Positions 52,869 through 61,541 of a DNA stretch of 64,000 bases are shown one piece after another. Below the pieces are notes generated by a model, which saw only the letters and a list, made by a program, of their open reading frames with translations, was not told the DNA's origin and searched no databases. The position numbers were made by a program, and so were the translations under genes. The stretch covers positions 682,001 through 746,000 of the forward strand of contig NZ_SWBQ01000001.1 in NCBI RefSeq assembly GCF_005116445.1, in the 5' to 3' direction. Source of the stretch: Pedobacter frigoris. Lineage in GTDB: Bacteria > Bacteroidota > Bacteroidia > Sphingobacteriales > Sphingobacteriaceae. How positions within the stretch are numbered: position 1 is the stretch's first letter; each line of letters opens with the position of its first letter.

Positions 52869-53359
52869 TAGTTCCTCATGTTGATGTATTGTAAAGGCTG
52901 ACCAAAATCTTCATTACGGCACAATGCAATTACGCCTTGCAGATCATCGATGTTTTTACTCTGTACACGAACCTGGTCATCCATCATTGAGGCCTGTACT
53001 TTCAATCCGCTCGCTTTGATCTTTGCAACGATCTTTTTTGCGGTTTCCTTGTCAATTCCTTCTTTGATTGAAATTTCTTTTCGGATCATATTCCCTGAAG
53101 CATATTGTTCCTTGCCGAAATCCAAGCTTTTTGCATCCAGTCCTTGTTTGATCATACGGGATATGATTGCATCCTGTATGGCTTTTAGGCGCATATCGTC
53201 CTCTGTTACTACAGTAATTACGTTCGTTTTTTTATCGTGATCTATCGTGCTGTTTGAAGAATTGAAGTCATAACGGTTAAGGATCTCTTTTTTTGCGTTA
53301 TTTATCGCATTATCAAATGTTTGTGCATCTACTTTGCTTACAATATCGAAAGTGGGCAT
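52868..53359 (-). CDS. YajQ family nucleotide-binding protein
   Basis: A 163-residue cytoplasmic protein with two ferredoxin-like repeats. MPTFDIVSKVDAQTFDNAINNAKKEI at the start, RYDFNSSNSTIDHD, then KIKASGLKVQASMMDDQVRVQSKNIDDLQ near the end. Members bind cyclic di-GMP or other nucleotides and RNA; the role in Bacteroidota is not established. It overlaps the acetyltransferase gene by one base. Confidence 0.92.
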   Translation of the reverse strand: MPTFDIVSKVDAQTFDNAINNAKKEILNRYDFNSSNSTIDHDKKTNVITVVTEDDMRLKAIQDAIISRMIKQGLDAKSLDFGKEQYASGNMIRKEISIKEGIDKETAKKIVAKIKASGLKVQASMMDDQVRVQSKNIDDLQGVIALCRNEDFGQPLQYINMRN

Positions 53360-53456
53360 GATTATAGCTTTATAGTTAAAAATATGTTAGATTTAGGTAT
53401 TCCTGGAATTATCATACAAAAAAACAAAAATTCATAAAATATAAATAGTGTAGTAT

Positions 53457-54194
53457 ATGAAAACCAATAAGTCAAAGGTGCAAAAAAAAGGCTCAAAAAA
53501 AGCAGCCAAGAAACAATTGGAGAAAAGCTTAACTGATAAAATCCTTGAGGTGGTAAAACATTTAGGTCACGATGCAGAGAAGATTGGTAAGGATATAGAA
53601 ATAGCGAGTAAGTTTGTAGCCAAAAAAATGTCTAAAAAGTTCAAGCAAGTAAAGGCTGCCGTAGAGAACAAATTAGATGAAGTGTCTGCAGCCAAAAAAC
53701 CTGTAGCAAAAAAAGTAGCTAAAGCTAAGAAAGAAGTTAAAAAAGGAGCAAAGGAAGCTAAGAAGGTAGTTGCGAAAGCTGTTGCAAAAGCAAAGCCCGT
53801 TGCCCAAAGTGTTAAAGTTGCCGCAATTGCAACTGAAGAAAAAGCGGCAAAAGCTATAGCAAAACCAGCAAAGACAGTCGCCTCAAAAGTAAAAACCGTT
53901 GCTAAAGCAATTTCCGCAAAAGCTGATGAGGTAAAGACCGAAGTAAAAGATGTCGTAAAAGCCGCAACAGCGAAGCCGGTAGCAAAAACACCCGTAAAAA
54001 AAGCTGCACCAGCCCGTACTACATCTGTAAAGGCACCTGCTAAACCAACAGCAAAAGCTCCTGCCAAACCGGCCACGGCTAAAACTCCTGCTTCAAAAGC
54101 ACCTGTAAAAACTACTGTTGCTAAACAAGACGAAGTTAAAGCTATAGACGCTGCACCTGCAACAACAGAAAATAAAGCATCAGAAAATAAGTAA
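53457..54194 (+). CDS. Histone H1-like Lys/Ala/Pro-rich protein
   Basis: A 245-residue very basic, low-complexity protein. A short charged helical region (LTDKILEVVKHLGHDAEKIGKDI) is followed by a coiled-coil-prone stretch and about 150 residues of KxAK and PAKPxAK repeats such as KAPAKPTAKAPAKPA. Such proteins (HCT-like, eukaryotic H1 tail-like) coat DNA or RNA. A long antisense open frame here is only a mirror of the low-complexity sequence. A terminator at 54240 follows. Confidence 0.88.
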   Translation: MKTNKSKVQKKGSKKAAKKQLEKSLTDKILEVVKHLGHDAEKIGKDIEIASKFVAKKMSKKFKQVKAAVENKLDEVSAAKKPVAKKVAKAKKEVKKGAKEAKKVVAKAVAKAKPVAQSVKVAAIATEEKAAKAIAKPAKTVASKVKTVAKAISAKADEVKTEVKDVVKAATAKPVAKTPVKKAAPARTTSVKAPAKPTAKAPAKPATAKTPASKAPVKTTVAKQDEVKAIDAAPATTENKASENK

Positions 54195-54239
54195 GAATAA
54201 TTAACAATTACTTAACAAAAGAATATGCAGTTTTGAGCG

Positions 54240-54280
54240 GTGGATGTCCCTTGAGGCAATTCTTCGGACATCCACTCTTT
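54240..54280 (+). terminator. Terminator ahead of ppk1
   Basis: A 10-base stem (GTGGATGTCC at 54240-54249 with 54266-54275) followed by TCTTTT. It closes the histone-like gene, and its T-run ends only about 11 bases before the ppk1 ATG at 54291. Confidence 0.7.
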
Positions 54281-54290
54281 TAATTAATAT

Positions 54291-56348
54291 ATGACGAAGA
54301 AAAAGGCACCGTTTTTAAACAGGGAAATCAGTTGGTTGTATTTTAACGAGCGGGTTTTACAAGAAGCTGCAGATGAAACAGTGCCCCTTATTGAGAGAAT
54401 AAAGTTTCTTTCTATTTTTTCTTCTAACTTGGAGGAGTTTTACAGAGTCAGGGTAGCCACTATGACCCGCCTTTCCAATCTGAATGATAAATCCAAAGCT
54501 TTACTGGGCTTTAGTCCCCGCAAAGTCCTCAATGAAATCAAGAATATAGTCGTAAAACAGGAACGCAAATTTGAGTTGCTCTTCCAGGCGACCCTAATAA
54601 ACGAACTGGCCCAAAACAGAATTTTTATCCTCAACGAAACACAGTTGAACGTCTCTAGAGGAGAGTTTGTCCGTAATCATTTCAGGGATAAGATATTGTC
54701 TAACCTGGTCCCGATCATGCTGGATATGGATAAGCCATTTCCAGAGCTCAAAGACAGGTATCTGTATTTCTTTGTCCGTCTTTCAAGAAAGACATCTAAA
54801 AGGAATGCGAAGTACGCATTGATAGAACTCCCACCGGATCTTCCCAGATTCCTGGTATTACCAGAAACGAATGGACTGAAATTTATCATTCTTGCCGAAG
54901 ACATCATTAAATATTGTCTTGATGATATCTTTTATGTGTTCAATTATGATGTTCTGGATGCCTATTCTATCCAGCTGACAAGAGATGCAGAGCTTGACAT
55001 TGATAAGAACATCAGCGATAAATTTATCGATGAATTAAAGACGAGCCTTGATAAGCGGAAAAAGGGCAAACCCATGAGGTTGCTTTATGATACAGAAATG
55101 CCTTTTGATATGCTCACTGTGCTGATCAGCAAATTAAAGATCGAAGCAGAAAGTCTGATCCCCGGGAACAGGTATCATCGTTTTGGTGATTTTATTGCCT
55201 TTCCAAACGTAGGCTCCAAAGATCTGGAATATGCACCAAATGTGCCGTTGAAAGTCCATGGCCTGCACCGTACGGAAAGCATTTTCAATAAATTGCAGGA
55301 AAAGGATTATGTCATAAACCTGCCGTATCAGTCTTATGATTATATCATCCTCTTTTTACGCGAAGCCGCAATAGATCCTAAGGTAACTGAGATCCATATT
55401 ACCTTATATAGGTTGGCGGAAAACTCCAGAGTCATTAACGCCCTGATAAATGCCGCTAAGAATGGAAAAAAAGTCAATTGCCTGGTCGAGCTGAAAGCCA
55501 GGTTCGATGAACAGGCCAATATCTTCTGGACCAGTAAATTAGAGGAAGAGGGCGTGCATGTAAATTATGGGCTGACAGACTATAAGGTACACTCCAAGAT
55601 CTGTCTGGTGAAAAGGATAGAGAAAGGAAGACCAGTTTATTACGCAAACCTCGCTACGGGTAACTTCAATGAAAAGACCGCAAAGCTGTATTGTGATCAT
55701 AGCATATTTACGGCTAAGAAAGAGATTACATCAGATTTAATCAAACTATTTACCGCACTCAATAAGAAGACAGTAATAAAAGGTTTCAAACACCTGATCG
55801 TATCTCCGCTGGAATCACGCAATAAGATATATGAATTGATCGACAGGGAGATCAAAATAGCAAAACAGGGCAAACCTGCTTACATGATATTAAAAGTAAA
55901 CAGCCTTGCAGACGAGGGGGTGGTTGAAAAACTTTACGATGCCAGCAATGCAGGCGTCAAGATCAAGTTGATCGTCAGGGGCATTTGTACGTTAGTTCCA
56001 GGAATCGAAGGATTCAGCAAGAACATCACTGTCATTAGTATCATCGACAAATTCCTTGAACACGCAAGGGTATTTATCTTCGGGAATCACGGAAAGGAGG
56101 AGATGTTTCTTTCCTCAGCAGATTTGATGAGCCGTAACTTTGAGCATAGGGTAGAGGTAGGTTTTCCTGTACTGGACGAAGATGTACGCCATGAAATCAG
56201 GGACATCATTGAATTCCAGTTGCAGGACAATGTAAAAGCCAGGGACATCACTAAGCTTAACAATAATAAATATCATAAAAACAGGCTCACAACCAAAGTT
56301 AGGGCGCAAGTGCAAACCTACAATTACCTAAAAAACAAACATCAATAA
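54291..56348 (+). CDS. ppk1: Polyphosphate kinase 1
   Basis: A 685-residue enzyme that makes polyphosphate from ATP. NREISWLYFNERVLQEA at the start is the family hallmark. The autophosphorylated histidine is H434 (YKVHSKICLV), with a second conserved histidine at H591 (FLEHARVFIFGN); the phospholipase-D-like motifs ANLATGNFNEKT and MSRNFEHRVEV are present. Length and domain order (N, head, C1, C2) are normal. The gene ends three bases before the Ppx/GppA gene, forming a polyphosphate synthesis/degradation pair. Confidence 0.96.
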   Translation: MTKKKAPFLNREISWLYFNERVLQEAADETVPLIERIKFLSIFSSNLEEFYRVRVATMTRLSNLNDKSKALLGFSPRKVLNEIKNIVVKQERKFELLFQATLINELAQNRIFILNETQLNVSRGEFVRNHFRDKILSNLVPIMLDMDKPFPELKDRYLYFFVRLSRKTSKRNAKYALIELPPDLPRFLVLPETNGLKFIILAEDIIKYCLDDIFYVFNYDVLDAYSIQLTRDAELDIDKNISDKFIDELKTSLDKRKKGKPMRLLYDTEMPFDMLTVLISKLKIEAESLIPGNRYHRFGDFIAFPNVGSKDLEYAPNVPLKVHGLHRTESIFNKLQEKDYVINLPYQSYDYIILFLREAAIDPKVTEIHITLYRLAENSRVINALINAAKNGKKVNCLVELKARFDEQANIFWTSKLEEEGVHVNYGLTDYKVHSKICLVKRIEKGRPVYYANLATGNFNEKTAKLYCDHSIFTAKKEITSDLIKLFTALNKKTVIKGFKHLIVSPLESRNKIYELIDREIKIAKQGKPAYMILKVNSLADEGVVEKLYDASNAGVKIKLIVRGICTLVPGIEGFSKNITVISIIDKFLEHARVFIFGNHGKEEMFLSSADLMSRNFEHRVEVGFPVLDEDVRHEIRDIIEFQLQDNVKARDITKLNNNKYHKNRLTTKVRAQVQTYNYLKNKHQ

Positions 56349-56351
56349 TAC

Positions 56352-57239
56352 ATGTTAAGATACGCCGCCATCGATATAGGATCTAATGCCGTAAGGTTAC
56401 TCATTGCTGACATTTCAAGAACTGAAGAAGGATATACATTCAAAAAAAACACTCTGGTACGCGTACCCTTAAGACTGGGCGATGATGCTTTCCTTGATCA
56501 GCACATTTCAGATCGTAAGGTAGATGACCTGGTCAAGACCATGATTGCCTTTAAGAACCTGATGGATGTATATCATGTATCAAAATACCTGGCCTGTGCT
56601 ACGTCTGCAATGCGCGAAGCAGAGAATGGGGAAGAAGTTATAAAAAAGGTAAAGAAGATGGCTGATCTCGAACTTGAGATCATAGAGGGGCAGCGTGAAG
56701 CAAATATCATATATTCAAATCACATTGAAGAAAATCTGGATAGCAAAAGGAGTTATCTATACATTGATGTTGGTGGGGGAAGTACAGAGTTGTCAGTTTT
56801 TGTAAATAAGGTACCTGTGGCCTCCAAGTCCTTTGATATCGGAACTATCCGTATCCTTGATAACCAGGATAAGGATGAAACCTGGGAATCCATGAAGCAA
56901 TGGGTTAAGGAAAATACCAAGTCCCTCAAAAATGTTGCGGGCATAGGTACAGGTGGAAATATCAATAAGCTATTCCGTATGTCTGATGAAAAAGATGGCA
57001 TGCCACTGTCTTTTATCAAATTAAAAGGTCTGTACAATCAGTTGAATAGCCACTCCCTGAAGGAAAGAATCAGCGTTTTCGGGCTTAATCCCGATAGAGC
57101 GGATGTAATTATTCCCGCCTGCGAGATCTATATTACATTGATGAAATGGACAGGTATCAAGCAGATATATGTACCTAAAGTAGGGATGGTAGATGGTATT
57201 ATCAATTTGCTGATAGAAGAAAACCTGGTAAATTTATAG
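56352..57239 (+). CDS. Ppx/GppA family exopolyphosphatase
   Basis: A 295-residue protein of the ASKHA ATPase fold: AAIDIGSNAVRLLIAD (phosphate loop 1), ATSAMREAENGE, then DVGGGSTELSV (phosphate 2). It ends after the core, lacking the C-terminal HD-like domain of the longer Ppx proteins, so it is a short form like many in Bacteroidota. It should hydrolyse polyphosphate or pppGpp. Its stop overlaps the convergent phosphopantetheinyl transferase gene by six bases. Confidence 0.92.
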   Translation: MLRYAAIDIGSNAVRLLIADISRTEEGYTFKKNTLVRVPLRLGDDAFLDQHISDRKVDDLVKTMIAFKNLMDVYHVSKYLACATSAMREAENGEEVIKKVKKMADLELEIIEGQREANIIYSNHIEENLDSKRSYLYIDVGGGSTELSVFVNKVPVASKSFDIGTIRILDNQDKDETWESMKQWVKENTKSLKNVAGIGTGGNINKLFRMSDEKDGMPLSFIKLKGLYNQLNSHSLKERISVFGLNPDRADVIIPACEIYITLMKWTGIKQIYVPKVGMVDGIINLLIEENLVNL

Positions 57240-57695
57240 ATAGGTAAGTGCCAGGTAATTACCATGATGACTCACGCATTGTGGCATACTGCTTTTGTAA
57301 TCGGAATAGAAGCCGGTGATTTGTATTTTTATAGCTTGCAGTTCCTCTTGTTCACATGATGCAATGGTATGCACATAAGCATCATTAAATTCACTACGGG
57401 TATAATACCACTCGCCTTCATAACTCACGCTCCCAGTAGCGTTGTGCTCATTAATGATGATGCTATCGCAGATCAGTTTGACGGGGGCAAAAGACCTTAA
57501 TCCAGTTTTCCGGGAATTGATCTTGTAAGCTGATTCTTTCATGGACCATAGCAGCCAGACCATTATACTGGCATCGGGAGCCGAGGCGATCAGGTATTGT
57601 TCAGATGCGGTAAACAATTTATTCAGATAACCTTTTCTCTGCCAATTGCTGTCCCTTGCTGCCCGATCCAGATCTACAATGTCATTGCCGATCAT
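57234..57695 (-). CDS. 4'-phosphopantetheinyl transferase
   Basis: A 153-residue short Sfp/AcpS-type enzyme. The metal-binding GNDIVDLD (residues 3-10) and catalytic W50-S-M-K-E-S-A-Y-K58 are clear. It transfers phosphopantetheine from CoA to a carrier protein serine. It is the last gene of the polyketide cluster and overlaps the acyl carrier protein gene by four bases, so the local carrier protein is the likely substrate. Confidence 0.88.
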   Translation of the reverse strand: MIGNDIVDLDRAARDSNWQRKGYLNKLFTASEQYLIASAPDASIMVWLLWSMKESAYKINSRKTGLRSFAPVKLICDSIIINEHNATGSVSYEGEWYYTRSEFNDAYVHTIASCEQEELQAIKIQITGFYSDYKSSMPQCVSHHGNYLALTYL

Positions 57696-57946
57696 TTGTC
57701 TGCCAGTTTTTGTTCGATGACAGCTATGGAAGCTCCCACACTGAGCATTTTTTCCATTGCAGTGTTGTCAATTTCAATTGCAAATTCTTCCTCAACATCC
57801 AAAACAATGTCTACAAGATTTGCAGAGTTGATTTTCAAATCTTTAATGAAATCCGTTGACTCATCCAGATGATCCAGCGAGGACTTATCATCTACATATA
57901 CCTTGATGATCGGTTTCAGCCGGGCAATGATTTCTTCTCTATTCAT
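57692..57946 (-). CDS. Acyl carrier protein with variant attachment motif
   Basis: An 84-residue carrier protein from the ATG at 57944-57946 (the open frame upstream gives 10 extra residues that overlap the ketosynthase). The four-helix pattern is present: NREEIIARLKPIIKVYV, then DFIKDLKINSANLVDIVLDVEEEF. The serine expected to carry phosphopantetheine is S41. Instead of the usual DSL it reads N-S-A, with the helix-2 acidic residues conserved. The gene overlaps both neighbours, which indicates tight co-translation. Confidence 0.88.
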   Translation of the reverse strand: MNREEIIARLKPIIKVYVDDKSSLDHLDESTDFIKDLKINSANLVDIVLDVEEEFAIEIDNTAMEKMLSVGASIAVIEQKLADK

Positions 57947-59216
57947 TTCTATACTTTTTAAAGATGATACAGGCATTTACGTCGCCAAATCCAAAACTTG
58001 CTTTGGCCACTACTTTTAAATCCTTTTGCAAGAACTTAAGAGGTATGCGTTTTCTGTCGATGATGCCCGTTATTTCCGGGTTTAGATCTTCACAATTGAT
58101 ATTCGGGAAAATGAATCCGTGATCAAGTTGCAATACCGATGCGACGCACTCTATACTTCCGGCTGCCGTAAGGCAATGGCCGATAGTCGATTTTAGTGAA
58201 TTGATAAAGGGGAAATCGGTGCCTTCCAGACCCAGTGCGGCACTCCAGTTCTGGATCTCAACAGCATCTTTTGCAGTAGCGGTCAAGTGACCATTAATGG
58301 CGTCAATATCTTTTCCTTCAATCCCTGCATTTAACAACGCGGCTTTAATGCAACGCTGAACAGCGGTGTTATTCGGTGCAGTCATGCTGCCTGTCCCGAG
58401 CTGCCCGCCCGAATTGATGTTCCCGCCCAAAACTTCCGCGTAAATCCTGACACCGCGTGATCGAGCTGAATCCAGACTTTCCAAAACCAATGCTCCTGCG
58501 CCACTTGAGGGCACAAATCCAGAGGCGCTTTTGCTCATCGGCCGTGAGGCTTTTTCCGGAGCATCATTGTTCTTATAAGTGCAAACTTTCAATGCATCAA
58601 ATCCTGCCCATATGTACGGTCCGCTATCGCTTGTGCTCCCGGCCAGCATTCTGGTCGCCTGCCCGCTTTTAATTCGCTCATAGGCCATTAAAATGCTTTC
58701 TGTGCCGGTAATGCAGGCTGATGAGTTGGTCGTCACCTGGTTGCCAAGTCCAAGCTTCCCGCCCAGGTAAGCACTTACGCCGCTTGCCATCGTTTGGGCC
58801 ACTACGGTGCTGCCCAGTTTACGGATCTGTTGTTCATCAATTTTATAAATGGATTCCCGGAATTTATCAATGCCGGATGTGCCCGTGCCGAAGATCGTTC
58901 CGCTATCCCAATCCGGCTCATTGCCAGTAGGCCCCGACAGACCGGCATCATGCCAGGCATCCATGCCGGCTATTACACCGTAAAGGATGCCTGTGCTGTT
59001 GAAGTTTTTCAATTCTAATGGGGTAAGATAACGGGATATCAGTTCATCGCTCAGTTCCGGTGTACCGCTGATTTGGCAGGAAAATCCAAGCTGCGTCAAT
59101 TGCTGATCATATTTAATTCCCGAGACTCCATGCTGAATTGCATGGGTGAAGGTCTTTAAATCAATCCCATTTGGCGCTACAACACCTAATCCCGTTATGA
59201 CAACCCGGTTATCCAT
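57939..59216 (-). CDS. Beta-ketoacyl-ACP synthase of the polyketide cluster
   Basis: A 425-residue condensing enzyme related to FabF. The triad is C168 (NSSACITGTES), H310 (INGHLTATA) and H347 (STIGHCLTAAG); VVITGLGVVAPNG and SFGFGDVNACIIF are N- and C-terminal hallmarks. The His motif NGHLTAT departs from the NAHATST of the house-keeping FabF at 34244, so it is a specialised ketosynthase. It overlaps the dehydratase by 8 bases and the carrier protein by 8 bases, and should elongate acyl chains on that carrier. Confidence 0.92.
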   Translation of the reverse strand: MDNRVVITGLGVVAPNGIDLKTFTHAIQHGVSGIKYDQQLTQLGFSCQISGTPELSDELISRYLTPLELKNFNSTGILYGVIAGMDAWHDAGLSGPTGNEPDWDSGTIFGTGTSGIDKFRESIYKIDEQQIRKLGSTVVAQTMASGVSAYLGGKLGLGNQVTTNSSACITGTESILMAYERIKSGQATRMLAGSTSDSGPYIWAGFDALKVCTYKNNDAPEKASRPMSKSASGFVPSSGAGALVLESLDSARSRGVRIYAEVLGGNINSGGQLGTGSMTAPNNTAVQRCIKAALLNAGIEGKDIDAINGHLTATAKDAVEIQNWSAALGLEGTDFPFINSLKSTIGHCLTAAGSIECVASVLQLDHGFIFPNINCEDLNPEITGIIDRKRIPLKFLQKDLKVVAKASFGFGDVNACIIFKKYRNE

Positions 59217-59655
59217 TCATTTTATTGGTCACCATTCCTGATACCGTACCTTTACATACTACTTCGCCGGCTTCATTTAACATCTGTACATTGCAATGCA
59301 GTTTTTTGAACCTGAAATAGATTTTTTCTGCAATAACGCTAACCTTTTCTCCTGGATAGACCGGTTTCATAAAGTCGATTGCAGTAGAAGTGAGCATCAC
59401 GTGTCCAGGCAGACCGCCTTCTACATTACCTGATAAATAGATGCCCAGGCAAACGAGTCCGACCTGCGCCATAGTCTCTGTAAGTATCACGCCGGGAGTC
59501 ACAGGTGCATCTTTAAAATGGCCTTTATAAAAATCAAGGTCTTTATCGAAGGTATAACTGCCAGTCACACCATTTTCGTCGATTTCCTCGATGGTGTCAA
59601 CAAACAAAAATGGCTTTGAGTAAGGTAAGTGATCTAAAATTTCTTCTTTATTCAT
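59209..59655 (-). CDS. FabZ-like 3-hydroxyacyl-ACP dehydratase
   Basis: A 148-residue hot-dog-fold enzyme. LPYSKPFLFVDTI is the FabZ start; the catalytic pair is H46 (YKGHFKDAPVTPG) and E60 (VILTETMAQVG). It should remove water from 3-hydroxyacyl chains on the cluster's carrier protein. A matching ketoreductase is not encoded here and would have to come from the general fatty-acid pathway. It overlaps the ketosynthase by 8 bases and is separated from the type III PKS by 106 bases with a palindrome. Confidence 0.88.
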   Translation of the reverse strand: MNKEEILDHLPYSKPFLFVDTIEEIDENGVTGSYTFDKDLDFYKGHFKDAPVTPGVILTETMAQVGLVCLGIYLSGNVEGGLPGHVMLTSTAIDFMKPVYPGEKVSVIAEKIYFRFKKLHCNVQMLNEAGEVVCKGTVSGMVTNKMNG

Positions 59656-59713
59656 GTTTAAACTTATTGTACACTAAAAGTATTTATTTTTATTTATTAT
59701 TACCTAAAGCAGT

Positions 59714-59742
59714 CGTCATGCTGAATTTATTTCAGCATGACG
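59714..59742. repeat. 29-base palindrome, copy 2 of a shared element
   Basis: Arms CGTCATGCTGAA (59714-59725) and TTCAGCATGACG (59731-59742) pair perfectly over 12 bases around five bases. The element is the same length as that at 35527-35555 and matches it at 25 of 29 positions in reverse orientation. It lies inside the biosynthetic operon between the PKS and dehydratase genes. Confidence 0.75.
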
Positions 59743-59761
59743 GGGCCTACAACGCTCCGAC

Positions 59762-60817
59762 CTACCACTTCAACAAAATCCGCTGCGCTGAAAAACCCGG
59801 TCCAAAGCTCAGCATCAACCCATAATCCCCTGCAGCAGGTTTCACGTTATCCATATATCTTTCCAGCACATATAATACCGTCGCGCTCGACATATTTCCG
59901 TAAAGCCTTAAAACCTCTTTGGTTTCCGCGATATTTTTCCCCAGTTCAGAAAAAAGCCCTTCCACCAGCTGTACAATCTTTTTCCCTCCCGGATGAAAGA
60001 TCAAATGATCAATCTGCTCAATCGACAGCCCGTTTGCTGCCAGAAACGGATGTATGATTTCCGGAAAATGCTGTTCTATGGTATCGGGTACACTAACATC
60101 TAAAATCATTTGTAAGCCGGTATTGGTCAACTTAAATCCCATCATCTGCTCAGCATTATAAAAATGGTACATTTCCTCGGCAATAATTTCCGGTCCAGCA
60201 TCATCAGGATGAGAAGAGAGTAGCGCACAAGCTGTTCCATCACCAAAAATGGCAGCACTAACGATATTTGCCATCGAGAAATCGTTGAGTTGGAAAGTAG
60301 CAGTGGGCGACTCATAAGCGAGTACAGCCGCCCGTTTCCCGGGATTAGCCAACAAGAAATTCTTTGCGTAAATGATTCCCGAAATACCTGCTGCGCAACC
60401 CATCTCAGTAACCGGTAAGCGTACAATATCTTTTCTTAATCCCAAAGCATTGATTAGGTAGGCATCCAAAGAAGGGATCATGATGCCCGTACAGCTCACC
60501 GTAATGATGTAGTCCAGATCCGCTGGCTGCCACCCTGCTTTGTCCAGGGCCTGCGACAAGCACTGTGCCCCCAGTTTCACACCTTCCCTGATATAAATAT
60601 CATTCCGCTCCTCAAAAGGGAGGTCACTAAACACCAACTCCGGCGACATAATCGAGTACCGCTCATCCACACCTGCGTTTTCAAAGATTTTCTTCACCTT
60701 TTTTACAAAACGCTCATCCTGTCCATTCAGCCAAACGTCTAAAAATGGCAGAATGTCCTTTGTTTTTCTTGAATAATCTGGAAGTAGCTTACAAACAGTA
60801 TTTATTTTCACGCTCAT
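59762..60817 (-). CDS. Type III polyketide synthase (chalcone/stilbene synthase family)
   Basis: A 351-residue iterative ketosynthase acting on acyl starter and malonyl-CoA without a carrier protein of its own. The catalytic triad is C141 (VTEMGCAAG), H275 (IFHPGGKKI) and N308 (YGNMSSAT). The start VKINTVCKLLPDYSRKT and the C-terminal SFGPGFSAQRILL are typical. Relatives in bacteria make alkylresorcinols, alkylpyrones or small phenolics. Neighbouring methyltransferase and FAD-oxidoreductase genes (10 and about 720 bases upstream) recall the Streptomyces srsABC set, where such a synthase with those partners makes methoxylated, oxidised alkylresorcinols. The exact product is inferred. Confidence 0.92.
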   Translation of the reverse strand: MSVKINTVCKLLPDYSRKTKDILPFLDVWLNGQDERFVKKVKKIFENAGVDERYSIMSPELVFSDLPFEERNDIYIREGVKLGAQCLSQALDKAGWQPADLDYIITVSCTGIMIPSLDAYLINALGLRKDIVRLPVTEMGCAAGISGIIYAKNFLLANPGKRAAVLAYESPTATFQLNDFSMANIVSAAIFGDGTACALLSSHPDDAGPEIIAEEMYHFYNAEQMMGFKLTNTGLQMILDVSVPDTIEQHFPEIIHPFLAANGLSIEQIDHLIFHPGGKKIVQLVEGLFSELGKNIAETKEVLRLYGNMSSATVLYVLERYMDNVKPAAGDYGLMLSFGPGFSAQRILLKW

Positions 60818-60827
60818 TACAAAAAGG

Positions 60828-61541
60828 TTATAAAGTTTTGATTAGCCATTGATACCTAAAAGCCCATTTCCATTTGATACGGTACTTTTCCAGACCCAGC
60901 TCACGCGAGTAAGACAGCAGGTCCTTCCGTTTAAATCCTCTTAAAATAGAAATCAGTCCATCTTCCTTAGACATCTTGTTCAGTCCAAACACAAAACACA
61001 ATGCCGTAAACAGGTAATAAGCCACAGCACTTCTATGAAGGTCGTTAATCACAATTCCTTTGCTGGCCTGGACTTTAAAGCCCTCTAAGAGTTCCATAAT
61101 TTCCGGATCTTTAAAATGATGTAAGGTCAATGTACACAGAATAACATCGTAACTGAGAGGTTGTTTAAATTCGTCAAAAATATCCACACAGACATAACTG
61201 ATATTAGGGTATTCAGCAGATAGATTACCTGCGTGTTTAATGGTGAATTTGTTTGCGTCTATTCCAACCAGATTAAATCTCAGGCCATTTTCTGCGGCAT
61301 AGTCTGCCAAAGCCCTCAACATATCGCCATTGCCACAACCGACGTCCAGAATACTGATTTCAGCACCTGGCGAATGATCTTTTAACAGCCATTTTACACC
61401 CTGAAGCGTCACCTTATTACCGCCAAGCAAGCGGTTGATGCTGGCTATTTTATCCAGTGCATCTCTGAGTATCTCGCCCTCCATTTCAAAATCATCCATG
61501 ATTTCGGGAGCATCACTTCTGTATCGGGTGTCTATAGGCAT
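60828..61541 (-). CDS. Class I SAM-dependent methyltransferase
   Basis: A 237-residue enzyme with the SAM-binding motif I ILDVGCGNG (residues 64-72), motif II around NLVGIDANKF and motif III DVILCTLTLHHFKDPE. It resembles UbiE/type 11 methyltransferases and should methylate an oxygen (or carbon) of the polyketide product. It sits between the oxidoreductase and the type III PKS genes, the oxidoreductase stop and its own start being contiguous. Confidence 0.88.
   Translation of the reverse strand: MPIDTRYRSDAPEIMDDFEMEGEILRDALDKIASINRLLGGNKVTLQGVKWLLKDHSPGAEISILDVGCGNGDMLRALADYAAENGLRFNLVGIDANKFTIKHAGNLSAEYPNISYVCVDIFDEFKQPLSYDVILCTLTLHHFKDPEIMELLEGFKVQASKGIVINDLHRSAVAYYLFTALCFVFGLNKMSKEDGLISILRGFKRKDLLSYSRELGLEKYRIKWKWAFRYQWLIKTL

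Noticed and set aside
53567..54076. 169-residue antisense open frame of Phe/Ala/Thr composition
   Set aside because: It is the complement of the Lys/Ala-rich histone-like gene; low-complexity sequence keeps the opposite frame open.
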